A stretch of DNA of 45,550 nt from Flavobacteriaceae bacterium (GCA_947453885.1 CANGIF010000027.1:1-45550), one strand, 5' to 3'. Shown: positions 8,091 through 16,923, counted from the stretch's first letter. Program-made: numbers and translations. Notes: generated by a model not told the origin, from the letters alone.

Positions 8091-8921
8091 ATTGTAACTT
8101 TTGTTTATTTTTTCTATCAATTGTTGAGCGCAATGTGTCTCAAAATTCTTTTTTCGATATTTTGTTACAGGTTGAATACCCAAAATTACATTTGTAATGA
8201 ATAACTCATCGGATTTTTGAATTTCAAATGGTGAAATAGGCTCTTCAATTATTTCAAAATTTGAATCTTTTTTTACAAATTCAATAATTTTTTTTCGCAT
8301 AATTCCATTTAAGCATCCTTCAGAGATTGGAGGTGTAAATAGTTGCTTACCTTTTAAAAGAAAAACATTGCCATTTAATGCTTCAACAACATTTTTTGAC
8401 TCATTAAGCAGTAAGCAATTTTGCAAATTATTTTCTTTGGCATAAATACTTCCTGTGATTTGAATTAGTTTATTAGTAGTTTTTAATGTTGAGAGTAATT
8501 GTTTTGAAATATAAAAATCTTTAAACAAGTCAACTTCATAAGTTGAAGAATTAATCACGTAAAAGTTGTACTCTATTGGTTCTGCTATTATTATGAATGA
8601 AACTGTATTGGTAGTAGGGGCGTAAAATCCACCTTCATTCCTAAAAACCGTAATTCTAACGCGAGCAGAATTTACACAATTATTGGCTTTAGCTGTATTT
8701 AAAATAGACTCTTCTAAAAACTCGTATGTAAAATTCATTGGGATTTCCATTCTCAAAATCCGCATTGAAGCCATTAATCTAAAATAATGGTCTTCAAAAT
8801 ATAAAACTTGATTTTTTACAATTTTAAAAGTTTCAAAAACAGCATCTCCATATAAAAAACTTCTGTTATTATATAATGAATTTGAATTTCGTGAGAGTAA
8901 AGTACCGTTAAAATTAATCAT
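8082..8921 (-). CDS. Class IV aminotransferase (PLP enzyme)
   Basis: A 279-aa fold-type IV PLP enzyme, the group that contains branched-chain aminotransferase, D-amino-acid aminotransferase and aminodeoxychorismate lyase. Evidence includes the N-terminal RSFLYGDAVFETFKI (residues 21-35), the RVRITVFRNEGG stretch, the likely Schiff-base lysine in the TLKTTNKL region near residue 147, and the C-terminal phosphate-binding EALNGNVFLLKG and TNVILGIQPV. Which substrate it uses cannot be decided by eye; the short length and GDAVFET start fit the PabC or ilvE-like flavobacterial group. The gene converges on and overlaps yqgE by 9 bp. Its start codon abuts a hairpin terminator. Confidence 0.87.
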   Translation of the reverse strand: MINFNGTLLSRNSNSLYNNRSFLYGDAVFETFKIVKNQVLYFEDHYFRLMASMRILRMEIPMNFTYEFLEESILNTAKANNCVNSARVRITVFRNEGGFYAPTTNTVSFIIIAEPIEYNFYVINSSTYEVDLFKDFYISKQLLSTLKTTNKLIQITGSIYAKENNLQNCLLLNESKNVVEALNGNVFLLKGKQLFTPPISEGCLNGIMRKKIIEFVKKDSNFEIIEEPISPFEIQKSDELFITNVILGIQPVTKYRKKNFETHCAQQLIEKINKSYNLI

Positions 8922-8946
8922 AAAAAAGCCCTAATTTAGTTAGGGC
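8922..8946 (-). terminator. Intrinsic terminator of the START-like gene, abutting the next start codon
   Basis: On the minus strand GCCCTAA-CTAAA-TTAGGGC (8946-8928) is followed by TTTTTT, directly before the ATG at 8921. It lies 27 nt after the START-like gene stop. Confidence 0.75.
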
Positions 8947-8953
8947 AAATATA
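8946..8953 (-). promoter_or_regulatory. -7 box TATATTTG for the aminotransferase gene
   Basis: The minus strand reads TATATTTG, ending at the first base of the terminator stem. Transcription from it would begin inside the 5' arm of the hairpin, so its own RNA would not form the terminator. No TTG is found at -33. Confidence 0.45.
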
Positions 8954-8973
8954 CTTTTTATTAAACAATAAAT

Positions 8974-9366
8974 CTAAATTGAACCAATTACATGTTTTAA
9001 ATCTGCAATTTGGTTTTCCCATAATTTTTTTGATTCATCAAGTTCGTCTTCATCAGAAAAGTCAATAACCATTAAAGATACATCCTTAGTGATTTCGTCT
9101 TCTAAAATTCTAAGTTCAAAATAATACTCAGTATCTGCATTTTTATCATCAACCCACCTGAATTTTACACGTTCACCACTTCTTTTAGAAGATAAACGAG
9201 CGTGTTCCTCAGAATCGTCCCAAATGAACGTAAAAAACTCACCTCTTGAGTTTACATTATCTGCAAACCATTCAGAAAGACCAGAAGGAGTTGAAATATA
9301 TTGATATAAAAGCTGTGGTGATGAATTGATAGGTACTTCAATTTCGTATCGTATTTTTACTTCCAT
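8974..9366 (-). CDS. START-like (AHSA1-type) domain protein
   Basis: A 130-aa acidic protein with the START/Bet v1-like helix-grip pattern: an initial strand KIRYEIEVPINSSPQLLYQYISTP, a WFADNV turn, a beta-rich middle (FTFIWDDSEEHARL, KFRWVDD) and a C-terminal helix KLWENQIADLKHVIGSI. Such proteins bind hydrophobic ligands or act as Hsp90-activator-like modules; this flavobacterial form has no known ligand. It is a single-gene unit ended by the hairpin at 8922-8946. Confidence 0.82.
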   Translation of the reverse strand: MEVKIRYEIEVPINSSPQLLYQYISTPSGLSEWFADNVNSRGEFFTFIWDDSEEHARLSSKRSGERVKFRWVDDKNADTEYYFELRILEDEITKDVSLMVIDFSDEDELDESKKLWENQIADLKHVIGSI

Positions 9367-9450
9367 GAGTATTAAATAATTTTTGTGAAATATAAATATT
9401 TTTTTTTAAAATCCAGCACTTATTTAAAAAATATTTTTTTTGATTTTAAT

Positions 9451-9480
9451 TTGGAACATCTGATTAAAGTTTTATATTTG
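9451..9480 (+). promoter_or_regulatory. tRNA-Met promoter (TTG-N19-TATATTTG)
   Basis: TTG at 9451-9453 and TATATTTG at 9473-9480 are separated by 19 nt, a full match to the Flavobacterium consensus. The expected start point near 9486 is 30 nt before the mature tRNA. Confidence 0.85.
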
Positions 9481-9515
9481 CACCCGCATTCAAGGTTTAG
9501 TCTTTGATGTAAAAA

Positions 9516-9589
9516 GGCGAGGTAGCTCAGATGGTTAGAGCGCAGGATTCATAACCCTGAGGTCACGGGTTCAACTCCCGTCCTCGCTA
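9516..9589 (+). tRNA. tRNA-Met (anticodon CAT), elongator type
   Basis: A complete 74-nt cloverleaf without encoded CCA. The acceptor stem pairs GGCGAGG with CCTCGCT (first pair G-U) and the discriminator base is A. The D-arm is AGCTCAGATGGTTAGAGC. The anticodon arm is CAGGA-TTCATAA-CCCTG with CAT in the loop and one A-C mismatch at the stem base. The T-arm is ACGGG-TTCAACT-CCCGT. The anticodon stem lacks the three G-C pairs of initiator tRNA, so elongator Met is favoured; a CAT-containing tRNA-Ile2 cannot be fully excluded. Confidence 0.95.
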
Positions 9590-9607
9590 CAATTAATTTT
9601 AGTAATA

Positions 9608-9645
9608 AACAAGCGGATTTGTATTCACAAATTCGCTTGTTTTAT
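9608..9645 (+). terminator. Intrinsic terminator of tRNA-Met
   Basis: AACAAGCG-G-ATTTGT, a 4-nt loop ATTC, then ACAAAT-T-CGCTTGTT forms a 15-bp stem with one G-U pair, followed by TTT. It starts 19 nt after the tRNA. Confidence 0.8.
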
Positions 9646-9979
9646 GTCTCCATTTTTCTTACTTTTACAAAACGTACACGTTATCTTACACGATTTGCCA
9701 ATGGAACCAAAATTTTCTATACCAAGAATTTACACGGTAGGTATTTATCACATTTTGGAATGATCTTTCAAAAGAAGAGCAAATTAAAGCATCCTATTTT
9801 TTTCATATCAATACTTCCTTTTAAAAAATAAAAGGTTTTATAAAAACATGTGCAAATTTAGAATTGTATCCAATTGCAATAAATCCTTCAAAAAATCTAT
9901 CTTTGCATCTTTCAAAAAAAATAGTAGATCGTCCTGAGCGCAATCGAGGGGCTATTTATCCATAAAATTAAATTCCGAA
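9646..9979. other. Non-coding stretch between tRNA-Met and the ABC-F gene
   Basis: I see no credible gene. Short open frames here overlap the tRNA terminator or lack family resemblance; one reads FWNDLSKEEQIKASYF (about 9749-9800) and might be a decayed coding remnant. The stretch holds the ABC-F promoter and, at 9932-9950, TCCTGAGCGCAATCGAGGG, which resembles the short GAGCGCAGTCGA motif scattered in many Bacteroidota genomes. Confidence 0.55.
9874..9905 (+). promoter_or_regulatory. Promoter TTG-N21-TATCTTTG for the ABC-F gene
   Basis: TTG at 9874-9876 and TATCTTTG at 9898-9905 are 21 nt apart, within the range reported for Flavobacterium promoters. The predicted leader is about 70 nt. Confidence 0.65.
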
Positions 9980-11614
9980 ATGATTACAGTCAACGATATC
10001 TCCGTACAATTTGGCGGAACTACCTTGTTTAGCGATGTTTCTTTTGCTATCAACGAAAACGATAAAATTGCCCTTATGGGAAAAAATGGAGCAGGAAAAT
10101 CAACGCTCTTAAAAATTATTGCAGGTCAAGGAAAACCTTCAAGTGGAAATATATCTGCACCCAAAGAAGCCGTAATTGCTTATTTACCGCAACATTTATT
10201 GACAACCGATGGCGCAACTGTAATGGAAGAAGCTTCTAAAGCTTTTGGCGAAATTTTTGGAATGAAAGCTGAAATTGATGAAATCAACGAACAATTAACC
10301 ATCAGAACCGATTATGAAAGTGATGCGTACATGAAATTAATTGAACGTGTTTCTGATTTAAGCGAAAAGTACTATGCCATTGAAGAAGTGAATTATGAAG
10401 CGGAAGTTGAGAAAATATTAATGGGCTTAGGGTTTGAAAGAACTGATTTTTCTAGACCAACGTCTGAATTTTCTGGCGGTTGGAGAATGCGCATCGAATT
10501 GGCTAAAATTTTATTGCAAAAACCCGATTTAATACTTTTAGATGAACCAACGAACCACATGGATATCGAAAGTATTCAATGGTTGGAAGATTTTTTAATA
10601 AATGCGGCAAAAGCTGTAGTGGTAATTTCTCACGATAGAGCTTTTGTGGACAATATTACCAATCGAACTATAGAAGTTACGATGGGAAGAATTTACGACT
10701 ACAAAGCAAAATATTCGCACTATTTAGAATTAAGAAAAGACCGAAGAATACACCAACAAAAAGCATACGACGAACAACAAAAAATGATTGCTGATAACAG
10801 GGCTTTTATAGACCGTTTTAAAGGTACTTTTTCAAAAACAGATGCGGTTCAATCTCGTGTAAAGATGTTAGAAAAATTAGTTATTGTTCAAGTGGATGAA
10901 GTTGATACATCAGCTTTAAAACTAAAATTTCCACCAGCAGCGCGTTCGGGTCAATACCCAGTTGTAGTAAAAGATTTATCAAAATCTTATGGCGACCATG
11001 TTGTTTTCAAAGATGCAAATATTGTAATTGAAAGAGGACAAAAAGTAGCTTTTGTGGGTAAAAATGGTGAAGGAAAATCGACCATGATAAAAGCTATTAT
11101 GAAAGAAATTGAAATTAATAGTGGTAGTGTTGAAATTGGTCACAACGCTCAAATTGGCTATTTTGCACAAAATCAAGCATCTTTATTAGATGAAAATGCA
11201 ACCATCTTTTCTACAATTGACGACATTGCAGTTGGTGATGTTCGTACCAAAATCAAAGATATTTTAGGTGCTTTTATGTTTCAAGGTGACGACATTACCA
11301 AAAAAGTGAAAGTCCTTTCCGGTGGTGAAAAAACACGTTTGGCTATGATTAAATTGTTGCTAGAACCAGTTAATTTGTTAATACTTGATGAGCCTTCCAA
11401 TCATTTAGACATGAAAACCAAAGACATCATCAAAGATGCTCTTCGTGATTTTGACGGTACACTTATTTTAGTTTCCCACGATCGTGATTTTTTAGATGGC
11501 TTGGCGACAAAAGTTTTTGAATTTGGTAACAAACGTGTAAAAGAACATTTTGAAGATGTAGCCGGCTTTCTAGCACATAAAAAAATGGAATCATTACGAG
11601 AAATCGAAAAATAA
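9980..11614 (+). CDS. ABC-F family ATP-binding protein (translation-type)
   Basis: A 544-aa soluble protein with two ABC ATPase domains and no membrane segments, as in the ABC-F group (EttA, Uup, YbiT, YheS), which bind the ribosome. The first domain has Walker A GKNGAGKST (residues 34-42), signature SGGWRMR and Walker B LILLDEPTNHMD. The second has VGKNGEGKST, LSGGEKTR and LILDEPSNHLD. Between them lies a charged, helical P-site-tRNA-interaction linker rich in K, R, E and Q (about residues 240-310). The family includes both housekeeping ribosome factors and antibiotic-resistance proteins; the YbiT-like short form without extra C-terminal domain suggests housekeeping. A promoter and a 77-nt gap to the MATE gene follow. 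Confidence 0.93.
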   Translation: MITVNDISVQFGGTTLFSDVSFAINENDKIALMGKNGAGKSTLLKIIAGQGKPSSGNISAPKEAVIAYLPQHLLTTDGATVMEEASKAFGEIFGMKAEIDEINEQLTIRTDYESDAYMKLIERVSDLSEKYYAIEEVNYEAEVEKILMGLGFERTDFSRPTSEFSGGWRMRIELAKILLQKPDLILLDEPTNHMDIESIQWLEDFLINAAKAVVVISHDRAFVDNITNRTIEVTMGRIYDYKAKYSHYLELRKDRRIHQQKAYDEQQKMIADNRAFIDRFKGTFSKTDAVQSRVKMLEKLVIVQVDEVDTSALKLKFPPAARSGQYPVVVKDLSKSYGDHVVFKDANIVIERGQKVAFVGKNGEGKSTMIKAIMKEIEINSGSVEIGHNAQIGYFAQNQASLLDENATIFSTIDDIAVGDVRTKIKDILGAFMFQGDDITKKVKVLSGGEKTRLAMIKLLLEPVNLLILDEPSNHLDMKTKDIIKDALRDFDGTLILVSHDRDFLDGLATKVFEFGNKRVKEHFEDVAGFLAHKKMESLREIEK

Positions 11615-11691
11615 TTTTTTGGATGTACATTTTAAAGTTGAATAAAAAGCAGCCGAATTAAAAAGTAACTAGTTAATAAAAAAACTTTTAA

Positions 11692-13071
11692 GTGAAAATA
11701 GCTACCTATTTTAAAGAGTTCCCATACAACATTAAGTTGGCATACCCTGTTGTTTTAGGAATGTTAGGACATACGCTAATTGCTATTGTTGACAACATTA
11801 TGGTTGGTAATTTGGGATCTGCACAATTGGCAGCAGTTTCCTTAGGAAGCAGTTTTATATTTATAGCAATGTCAATAGGAATAGGGTTTTCAACCGCTTT
11901 AACACCCATAATTGCTGAAGCTGATGCAGAAAAAGACGATAAAAAAATTCGCGCTGTTTTTCATCATGGCTTGCTTTTATGTACTTGTATTGGCGTAGCT
12001 TTGTTTATGGTAATTGTGTTGGCAAAACCCATAATGTTGTACATGAACCAACCAAAAGAAGTCATTGAATTGGCGTCGCCTTATATAGATTGGGTTGCTT
12101 TTTCATTAATTCCAGTAATAATTTTCCAAGGATACAAACAGTTTGCTGATGGTTTATCCAAAACCAAATATGCCATGTATGCTATTTTTTTTACAAATGT
12201 AGTCCACATCTTTTTTAACTATGTTTTGATATATGGCTTTTGGATTTTTCCTAAAATGGGAATTATTGGAGCAGCATTAGGAACCGTAATTTCTAGGATA
12301 ATGATGGTGGTTTTTATGCATTATCTGCTCAAAAGAAATGAAGAAATGCAACGTTATTTCAAACATTTTAGTTTTAAAGAAATTCGAAAATCAATGCTAC
12401 GAAAAATAATTGCATTAGGATTTCCATCTGCCATGCAAATGCTGTTTGAAGTGGCGCTGTTTACCGCTGCCATTTGGCTTTCTGGTTCAATCGGAAAAAA
12501 CAGTCAAGCTGCCAATCAAATCGCTTTAACCCTTGCCACTACTACTTTTATGTTTGCTTTGGGGCTCAATGTTACAGCAATGATTCGCGTTAGTAATCAA
12601 AAAGGGCTGCAAAATTTCAAACAATTAATCATCATTGCACGTTCCATCTTTTTACTTACCGTTATTTTAGAAACTGTTTTTGGAATCACTTTTATTCTTT
12701 TACATAATTATTTGCCCCATTTGTTTTTAAATACAGACAATTCTGCTCAAATCATAGATAACAAAGAAGTTATCCTAATCGCTTCGAAATTACTTATTGT
12801 AGCCGCTTTTTTTCAAATTTCAGATGGCATACAAGTGGTAGTTATTGGGGCACTTCGAGGTTTACAGGATGTAAAAGTGCCCATGTACATTACCTTTTTT
12901 GCGTACTGGGTTGTGGGTTTTCCCATTTCTTTTTACTTAGGAAAATATACCGATTTAAAAGCTACTGGAATTTGGATTGGACTACTCGCAGGGCTTTCTG
13001 TTGCCGCTTTGTGTCTCTATATTCGTTTTGAATTACTAACCAAAAAGCTACTCAAAAAAGAAAACGAATAG
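11692..13071 (+). CDS. MATE family efflux transporter
   Basis: A 459-aa inner-membrane protein with about twelve transmembrane helices in two related halves, typical of MATE (NorM-type) exporters that extrude drugs or organic cations using Na+ or H+ gradients. Motifs seen are the TM1 region YPVVLGMLGHTLIAIVDNIMVGNLGSAQLAA (residues 18-48, with the family D-N-I-M-V-G) and the second-half counterpart PSAMQMLFEVALF. The start is GTG at 11692; the peptide it yields aligns with the expected N-terminus. The upstream ABC-F gene is 77 nt away with no terminator, so read-through is possible. The substrate is not known. Confidence 0.92.
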   Translation: MKIATYFKEFPYNIKLAYPVVLGMLGHTLIAIVDNIMVGNLGSAQLAAVSLGSSFIFIAMSIGIGFSTALTPIIAEADAEKDDKKIRAVFHHGLLLCTCIGVALFMVIVLAKPIMLYMNQPKEVIELASPYIDWVAFSLIPVIIFQGYKQFADGLSKTKYAMYAIFFTNVVHIFFNYVLIYGFWIFPKMGIIGAALGTVISRIMMVVFMHYLLKRNEEMQRYFKHFSFKEIRKSMLRKIIALGFPSAMQMLFEVALFTAAIWLSGSIGKNSQAANQIALTLATTTFMFALGLNVTAMIRVSNQKGLQNFKQLIIIARSIFLLTVILETVFGITFILLHNYLPHLFLNTDNSAQIIDNKEVILIASKLLIVAAFFQISDGIQVVVIGALRGLQDVKVPMYITFFAYWVVGFPISFYLGKYTDLKATGIWIGLLAGLSVAALCLYIRFELLTKKLLKKENE

Positions 13072-13145
13072 CATATTTCTCTTTCTTATTGTAACTAATT
13101 CAATCTATTGTCGTATAATTACATGTAATTTTAATTTAATTCAAA

Positions 13146-14051
13146 ATGATTTTATCAATACTTCTTGGAGTACTACTTTTAATAGCTAGTTTTTCCTTAC
13201 AACAAAATGCAAATCCGTTTTCAAAATTTGCAAAACCTATAAAAATGGTCGGAATTTTAATCATTGCTTTAGGTGTTTTTTCTTCAATGTTTCGTCAAAT
13301 TGATGCCGGAAAAGTGGGAGTACAATCGTTGTACGGAAGTGTACAACCTAACGTTTTACCAAGTGGTTTACACATAATCAATCCGCTTTTAGATGTTACC
13401 ATTTTTGATATTCAAACCCAAAATTACACCATGTCTGCCATTCATAATGAAGGAGCGCAATCGGGCGATGACGCAATTAGAGTTTTATCAAATGATGGAT
13501 TGGAAGTTGTAATTGACCTAACCGTTTTGTATCGAATTTCTCCTGAATCGGCTCCCAAAATTTTTAGACAAATTGGAGTCAATTATTCCGATAAAATTGT
13601 GCGTCCCGTAACCAGAACGCGTATTAGAGACAACGCTGTTTATTATGACGCTGTTGCACTATATTCTACCAAAAGAAACGAATTTCAACAACGAATTTTT
13701 GCTACAATAGAAGCCGATTTTAAAACAAGAGGTTTAATTTTAGAACAACTTTTAATACGAAACATCAATTTGCCAACTTCTGTAAAAGCAACAATTGAAA
13801 GTAAAATTAACGCCGAACAAGATGCACAAAAAATGCAATTTGTTTTACAAAAAGAAAAACAAGAAGCTGAACGAAAACGAGTAGAAGCACAAGGGATTGC
13901 GGACTACCAACGCATTATTTCAACCGGATTGTCGGACAAACAGTTGCAATACGAACAAATTAAAGCTCAAAAAGAACTAGCCGCATCACCAAACACCAAA
14001 ATAATTTTTATGGGTAAAGGAAGTGCGCCCATCATGCTTTCTGATAAATAA
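13146..14051 (+). CDS. SPFH/prohibitin family membrane protein
   Basis: A 301-aa protein with an N-terminal double hydrophobic stretch (residues 2-15 and 34-48), then the PHB/SPFH domain (about 50-215: DAGKVGVQSLYG, SNDGLEVVIDLTVLYRI, VRPVTRTRIRDNAVYYDA) and a charged coiled-coil helix (220-265: NAEQDAQKMQFVLQKEKQEA). Family members form large oligomeric cages at membranes and often modulate FtsH-type proteases. The C-terminus ends with GKGSAPIML, as in bacterial prohibitin homologues. It is followed 43 nt later by a small acidic protein gene. Confidence 0.92.
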   Translation: MILSILLGVLLLIASFSLQQNANPFSKFAKPIKMVGILIIALGVFSSMFRQIDAGKVGVQSLYGSVQPNVLPSGLHIINPLLDVTIFDIQTQNYTMSAIHNEGAQSGDDAIRVLSNDGLEVVIDLTVLYRISPESAPKIFRQIGVNYSDKIVRPVTRTRIRDNAVYYDAVALYSTKRNEFQQRIFATIEADFKTRGLILEQLLIRNINLPTSVKATIESKINAEQDAQKMQFVLQKEKQEAERKRVEAQGIADYQRIISTGLSDKQLQYEQIKAQKELAASPNTKIIFMGKGSAPIMLSDK

Positions 14052-14094
14052 GATTCAATAAAAAATAGTTTTTAAACCTACAAAAAACAAAAAT

Positions 14095-14325
14095 ATGGAA
14101 TTACCAAAATTCTTACTTGGCGATAATACTGATTTTCCTGACGATATTTTTATTATCCATTTGGATTACCCCCGATTTATCATCAATCTAAAAGACGATG
14201 AAGTTGAATTTATGGAAGAAGCTGAAGACTTAGACGAAGCCGAACTAAACGCAGAAATGGAACAATTAATAGTATTAGCAAATGATTTTTACGATCGTGA
14301 AATTCTACGCTACGAAGAGCAATAG
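14095..14325 (+). CDS. Small acidic conserved hypothetical protein
   Basis: A 76-aa protein with no recognised domain. It starts MELPKFLLGDNTDFPDDIFIIH and is strongly acidic, with a Glu/Asp cluster DDEVEFMEEAEDLDEAELNAEME (residues 37-59) and a C-terminal helix. No signal peptide or membrane segment is visible. It follows the prohibitin gene by 43 nt and is closed by a strong terminator. The peptide looks like a small cytosolic protein that I have seen in flavobacterial genomes, but I cannot give a function. Confidence 0.75.
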   Translation: MELPKFLLGDNTDFPDDIFIIHLDYPRFIINLKDDEVEFMEEAEDLDEAELNAEMEQLIVLANDFYDREILRYEEQ

Positions 14326-14340
14326 TTCTATAACACACAA

Positions 14341-14375
14341 AAATCCCTTTTTCATAACTGAAAAAGGGATTTTTT
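14341..14375 (+). terminator. Bidirectional intrinsic terminator
   Basis: AAATCCCTTTTT-CATAACTG-AAAAAGGGATTT forms a 12-bp perfect stem and is followed by T runs on both strands. It ends the plus-strand SPFH unit. Confidence 0.88.
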
Positions 14376-14454
14376 ATGCATGGAAAATCATACTTATTTA
14401 AAAATACAACATAAAATAATGGATTTTTAAAGCTAATTTACTTTTATAAGTGCA

Positions 14455-15894
14455 TTAAATGTTAAGTGACCAAACGGTATAACTATTAGGTGGGCATTGA
14501 ATTTTTACCCATTTGTCGCCTTGAGTTGTTGGATACCAATTTGACGCACCTGTAAAATCTTTTATAGTAGCATTGGCCCAATTGGTAGGAATCCATCTTT
14601 CTAACCAACTAGAAGAATTATTAAGATAAACTATTAAGCCAGGATTACCATTGTATCCATTACGTCTGGCTATGTACTCGTCATTATCTGTATAAAGTAT
14701 TGATGTTGTTCCTGTTGCTTTATTGTTATGAATCCAAATAAGATTAATTAGTTTTGATTTGTCTAACCATTCTTCATAATCTCTGTAAAAAATAGTTGGA
14801 TATCCTTCGTGTGTTAGAATATAGGCGTATGCTAATTGTTTGTTCCATATAATATTTGTATCGTGATTAGAAACAAAAGTAGCCGCTTTGAATGGGTTAC
14901 GTTTCCACATCATATCATCATTTAAAACATTTAAATTATTTCCGTCGAATGCATCTTTCATTTTATAATAGCAAGCGAAATCGAAAACCGAACTGTTGGC
15001 ATTTGAAGACCACCAATCTAAAGTGTTTACATTTGCATCCCAATATTCAGCAACAGAAAAACCACCAACATTTGCATTCCATTGGTTGATTACCCATGGA
15101 CCAAATCCTTTTACATAGTCGAATCGCCATCCGTCAAACTTCATGGTGTTTTTATAATATTTTCCTACACCATCTGTTCGTTGCCAAAGCCAACTTTGCA
15201 CATTTGGCGAAGCATGACATAAATCTGGATATCCTCCAAAAGTACCTTCGTCATTATTGCCATAAGCATTTTTATAAAAATCGGCGCATGTACGTTTGAA
15301 TTTACCTGATGCTACTCCGTTAAAATTAGTCCAAGTTTGTGTTCCTGTAAAAGGATTATTTTCTAATTGCCCTCCACTATTATGATTTAAAACCATATCA
15401 GCATACACTTGCATGTTTTCAGTATGTGCTTTTGTAATCAAATTTTCTAATTCCAATCTTGAACCAAAACGAGTTTCAATTGTTCCGTTTTGATTATAAT
15501 CACCAAAATCAAAATAATCAGTAGGATCATATCCCATTGAAAAAGGACCGTTTTGTGCTTTGCTAGCTGGCGGTAACCAAATAGCTCCTATTCCAACATT
15601 ACTCCATTCGGTTACTTTGGTGCTTAAAGTATCCCACCAAATCCCTCCTGCTGGAACATCCCAATAGAAAGCTTGCATCATGACGCCTCCTCCTGGATTT
15701 GCAACATATTTTCCTGTAACATTTTTGGAAATTCCGGTGCTAAATGGACGACCGTCATGATGGGTTACATTTACAACTTTATCGTGAACGCTCCAATCTT
15801 GTTTTACAGTTTGTTCTGAAATATCTGATGAATTACACGAATAAATGGCCAAAACAGAGGCCAATAATAAGAATTTAGGGATGCTGGTTTTCAT
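14455..15894 (-). CDS. Secreted lipoprotein alpha-amylase (GH13)
   Basis: A 479-aa glycoside hydrolase of family 13 that cleaves alpha-1,4-glucan (starch) bonds. A lipoprotein signal is present: a hydrophobic segment then LAIYSC with the lipid-attached cysteine at residue 20. The four GH13 regions are visible: DMVLNHNSGG (region I), GWRFDYVKGF (region II, nucleophile Asp), VAEYWD (region III, acid/base Glu) and FVSNHDTN (region IV, Asp). The compact single-domain form resembles plant and archaeal-type alpha-amylases. It is an isolated gene; no SusC/SusD pair or regulator lies beside it. The 432 bp upstream is non-coding and holds an inverted ACGTTAAA pair that may be an operator. Confidence 0.94.
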   Translation of the reverse strand: MKTSIPKFLLLASVLAIYSCNSSDISEQTVKQDWSVHDKVVNVTHHDGRPFSTGISKNVTGKYVANPGGGVMMQAFYWDVPAGGIWWDTLSTKVTEWSNVGIGAIWLPPASKAQNGPFSMGYDPTDYFDFGDYNQNGTIETRFGSRLELENLITKAHTENMQVYADMVLNHNSGGQLENNPFTGTQTWTNFNGVASGKFKRTCADFYKNAYGNNDEGTFGGYPDLCHASPNVQSWLWQRTDGVGKYYKNTMKFDGWRFDYVKGFGPWVINQWNANVGGFSVAEYWDANVNTLDWWSSNANSSVFDFACYYKMKDAFDGNNLNVLNDDMMWKRNPFKAATFVSNHDTNIIWNKQLAYAYILTHEGYPTIFYRDYEEWLDKSKLINLIWIHNNKATGTTSILYTDNDEYIARRNGYNGNPGLIVYLNNSSSWLERWIPTNWANATIKDFTGASNWYPTTQGDKWVKIQCPPNSYTVWSLNI

Positions 15895-16326
15895 AAAAAT
15901 AAATGTATTGGTTATTGATTTTTTTAACGTAAAAATTATTTTACATGTTAAATTTATGCAAATTTTTATACATTTTATAAATTAATACTTAAATTAAACT
16001 ACGAAAACGATATAGTGTTGAAAAGTTTTTCTTATTCATTACTTTCATTCTTACATTCAAATTTTAATTGAAAACGTTAAATTGGAAAAGTTTGGTTTGT
16101 TTTATTTTAATTTATAAAAAGAAAAACTGTTTCCGTTTTTAGTAATGTTACAAACTTTGAATTGTTTAATCATCTATGTTTTTACATTTAAAAAAAATAG
16201 AATAGCGCTATTTAACTACCTGTATAAATATACTCTTTTATACTTATTGCTTACGTTTGTTTGTGCTATCAGATGAATTTGTGAAAGAATAGAAAAAGTA
16301 ATTTACTTTTTGCAGCCGTCTTTGAA
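15895..16326. other. Non-coding region upstream of the amylase gene
   Basis: I see no gene in these 432 bp. Two related 8-mers in opposite orientation, TTTAACGT (15923-15930) and ACGTTAAA (16074-16081), lie 143 bp apart and could be operator half-sites. The palindrome AAAAAGTAATTTACTTTTT (16293-16311) may act as a weak terminator for the lipoprotein gene. Confidence 0.5.
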
Positions 16327-16923
16327 TTAGTATTGATAATTTAGAGTGGTTAATGTACCTGTATAGGTTCCTGATACCGTATTTTGTGCATTTGAAAAAG
16401 CAAAATGAATGGTGTATATTTCATTGGTATTTGAAATAGTTGCTTGTCCACTAGTCATATCATCTGAACTTAAAGAATTTCCTGAAACAAATGCGCCATT
16501 TTGAACTACTACATTGGTATTTATACTGCTATTGTCAATAAATGGATCGTTATAATTTACATTTGTATGTGCGTTTTTGACATTATAGGTTGTGTTTTGA
16601 ACGCTTCCTGGATTTAGACTTGAACAATACATGTTGAAATCAATTAATTGGGTTATTGTGTTTGAATACAAAAAAGTATTGTTTTGTAGGGTTACATCGC
16701 CATTTGTTAAAATAAAATAAAACCTTCTTTTGTCATAATTTACATCAAGTCCTGTATAATTAGGAATTATAAACCCTTTTGTTAGCGTTTGCTCTACTCC
16801 GTTTACAATTAGTTTTCCACTATTGGCTGGAATTGAAGTTGATGAACTATTTTCACTTTTAGAGCAAGATGTAAGCTGAATCATAGCACTTAATGCTAGA
16901 ACAAGTAATTGTAGTTTTTTCAT
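16327..16923 (-). CDS. Hypothetical lipoprotein
   Basis: A 198-aa protein of unknown function. A lipoprotein signal peptide is clear: MKKLQLLVLALSAMIQLTSC, with the lipobox LTSC and lipidated cysteine at residue 20. A serine/asparagine-rich linker follows (residues 21-34). The rest is beta-rich with many Asn, Thr and Tyr, ending TVSGTYTGTLTTLNYQY, a pattern seen in flavobacterial surface lipoproteins. A weak palindrome lies 16 nt after the stop. No partner gene is obvious, although it lies close to the attC-like repeats. Confidence 0.8.
   Translation of the reverse strand: MKKLQLLVLALSAMIQLTSCSKSENSSSTSIPANSGKLIVNGVEQTLTKGFIIPNYTGLDVNYDKRRFYFILTNGDVTLQNNTFLYSNTITQLIDFNMYCSSLNPGSVQNTTYNVKNAHTNVNYNDPFIDNSSINTNVVVQNGAFVSGNSLSSDDMTSGQATISNTNEIYTIHFAFSNAQNTVSGTYTGTLTTLNYQY

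Noticed and set aside
9516..9589. Initiator tRNA-fMet
   Set aside because: The anticodon stem lacks the three consecutive G-C pairs and the acceptor has a G-U first pair rather than a C-A mismatch; elongator is favoured.
9619..9831. A 70-codon open frame after tRNA-Met
   Set aside because: Its first codons lie in the tRNA terminator stem, it has no upstream signal and its peptide resembles no known protein family.
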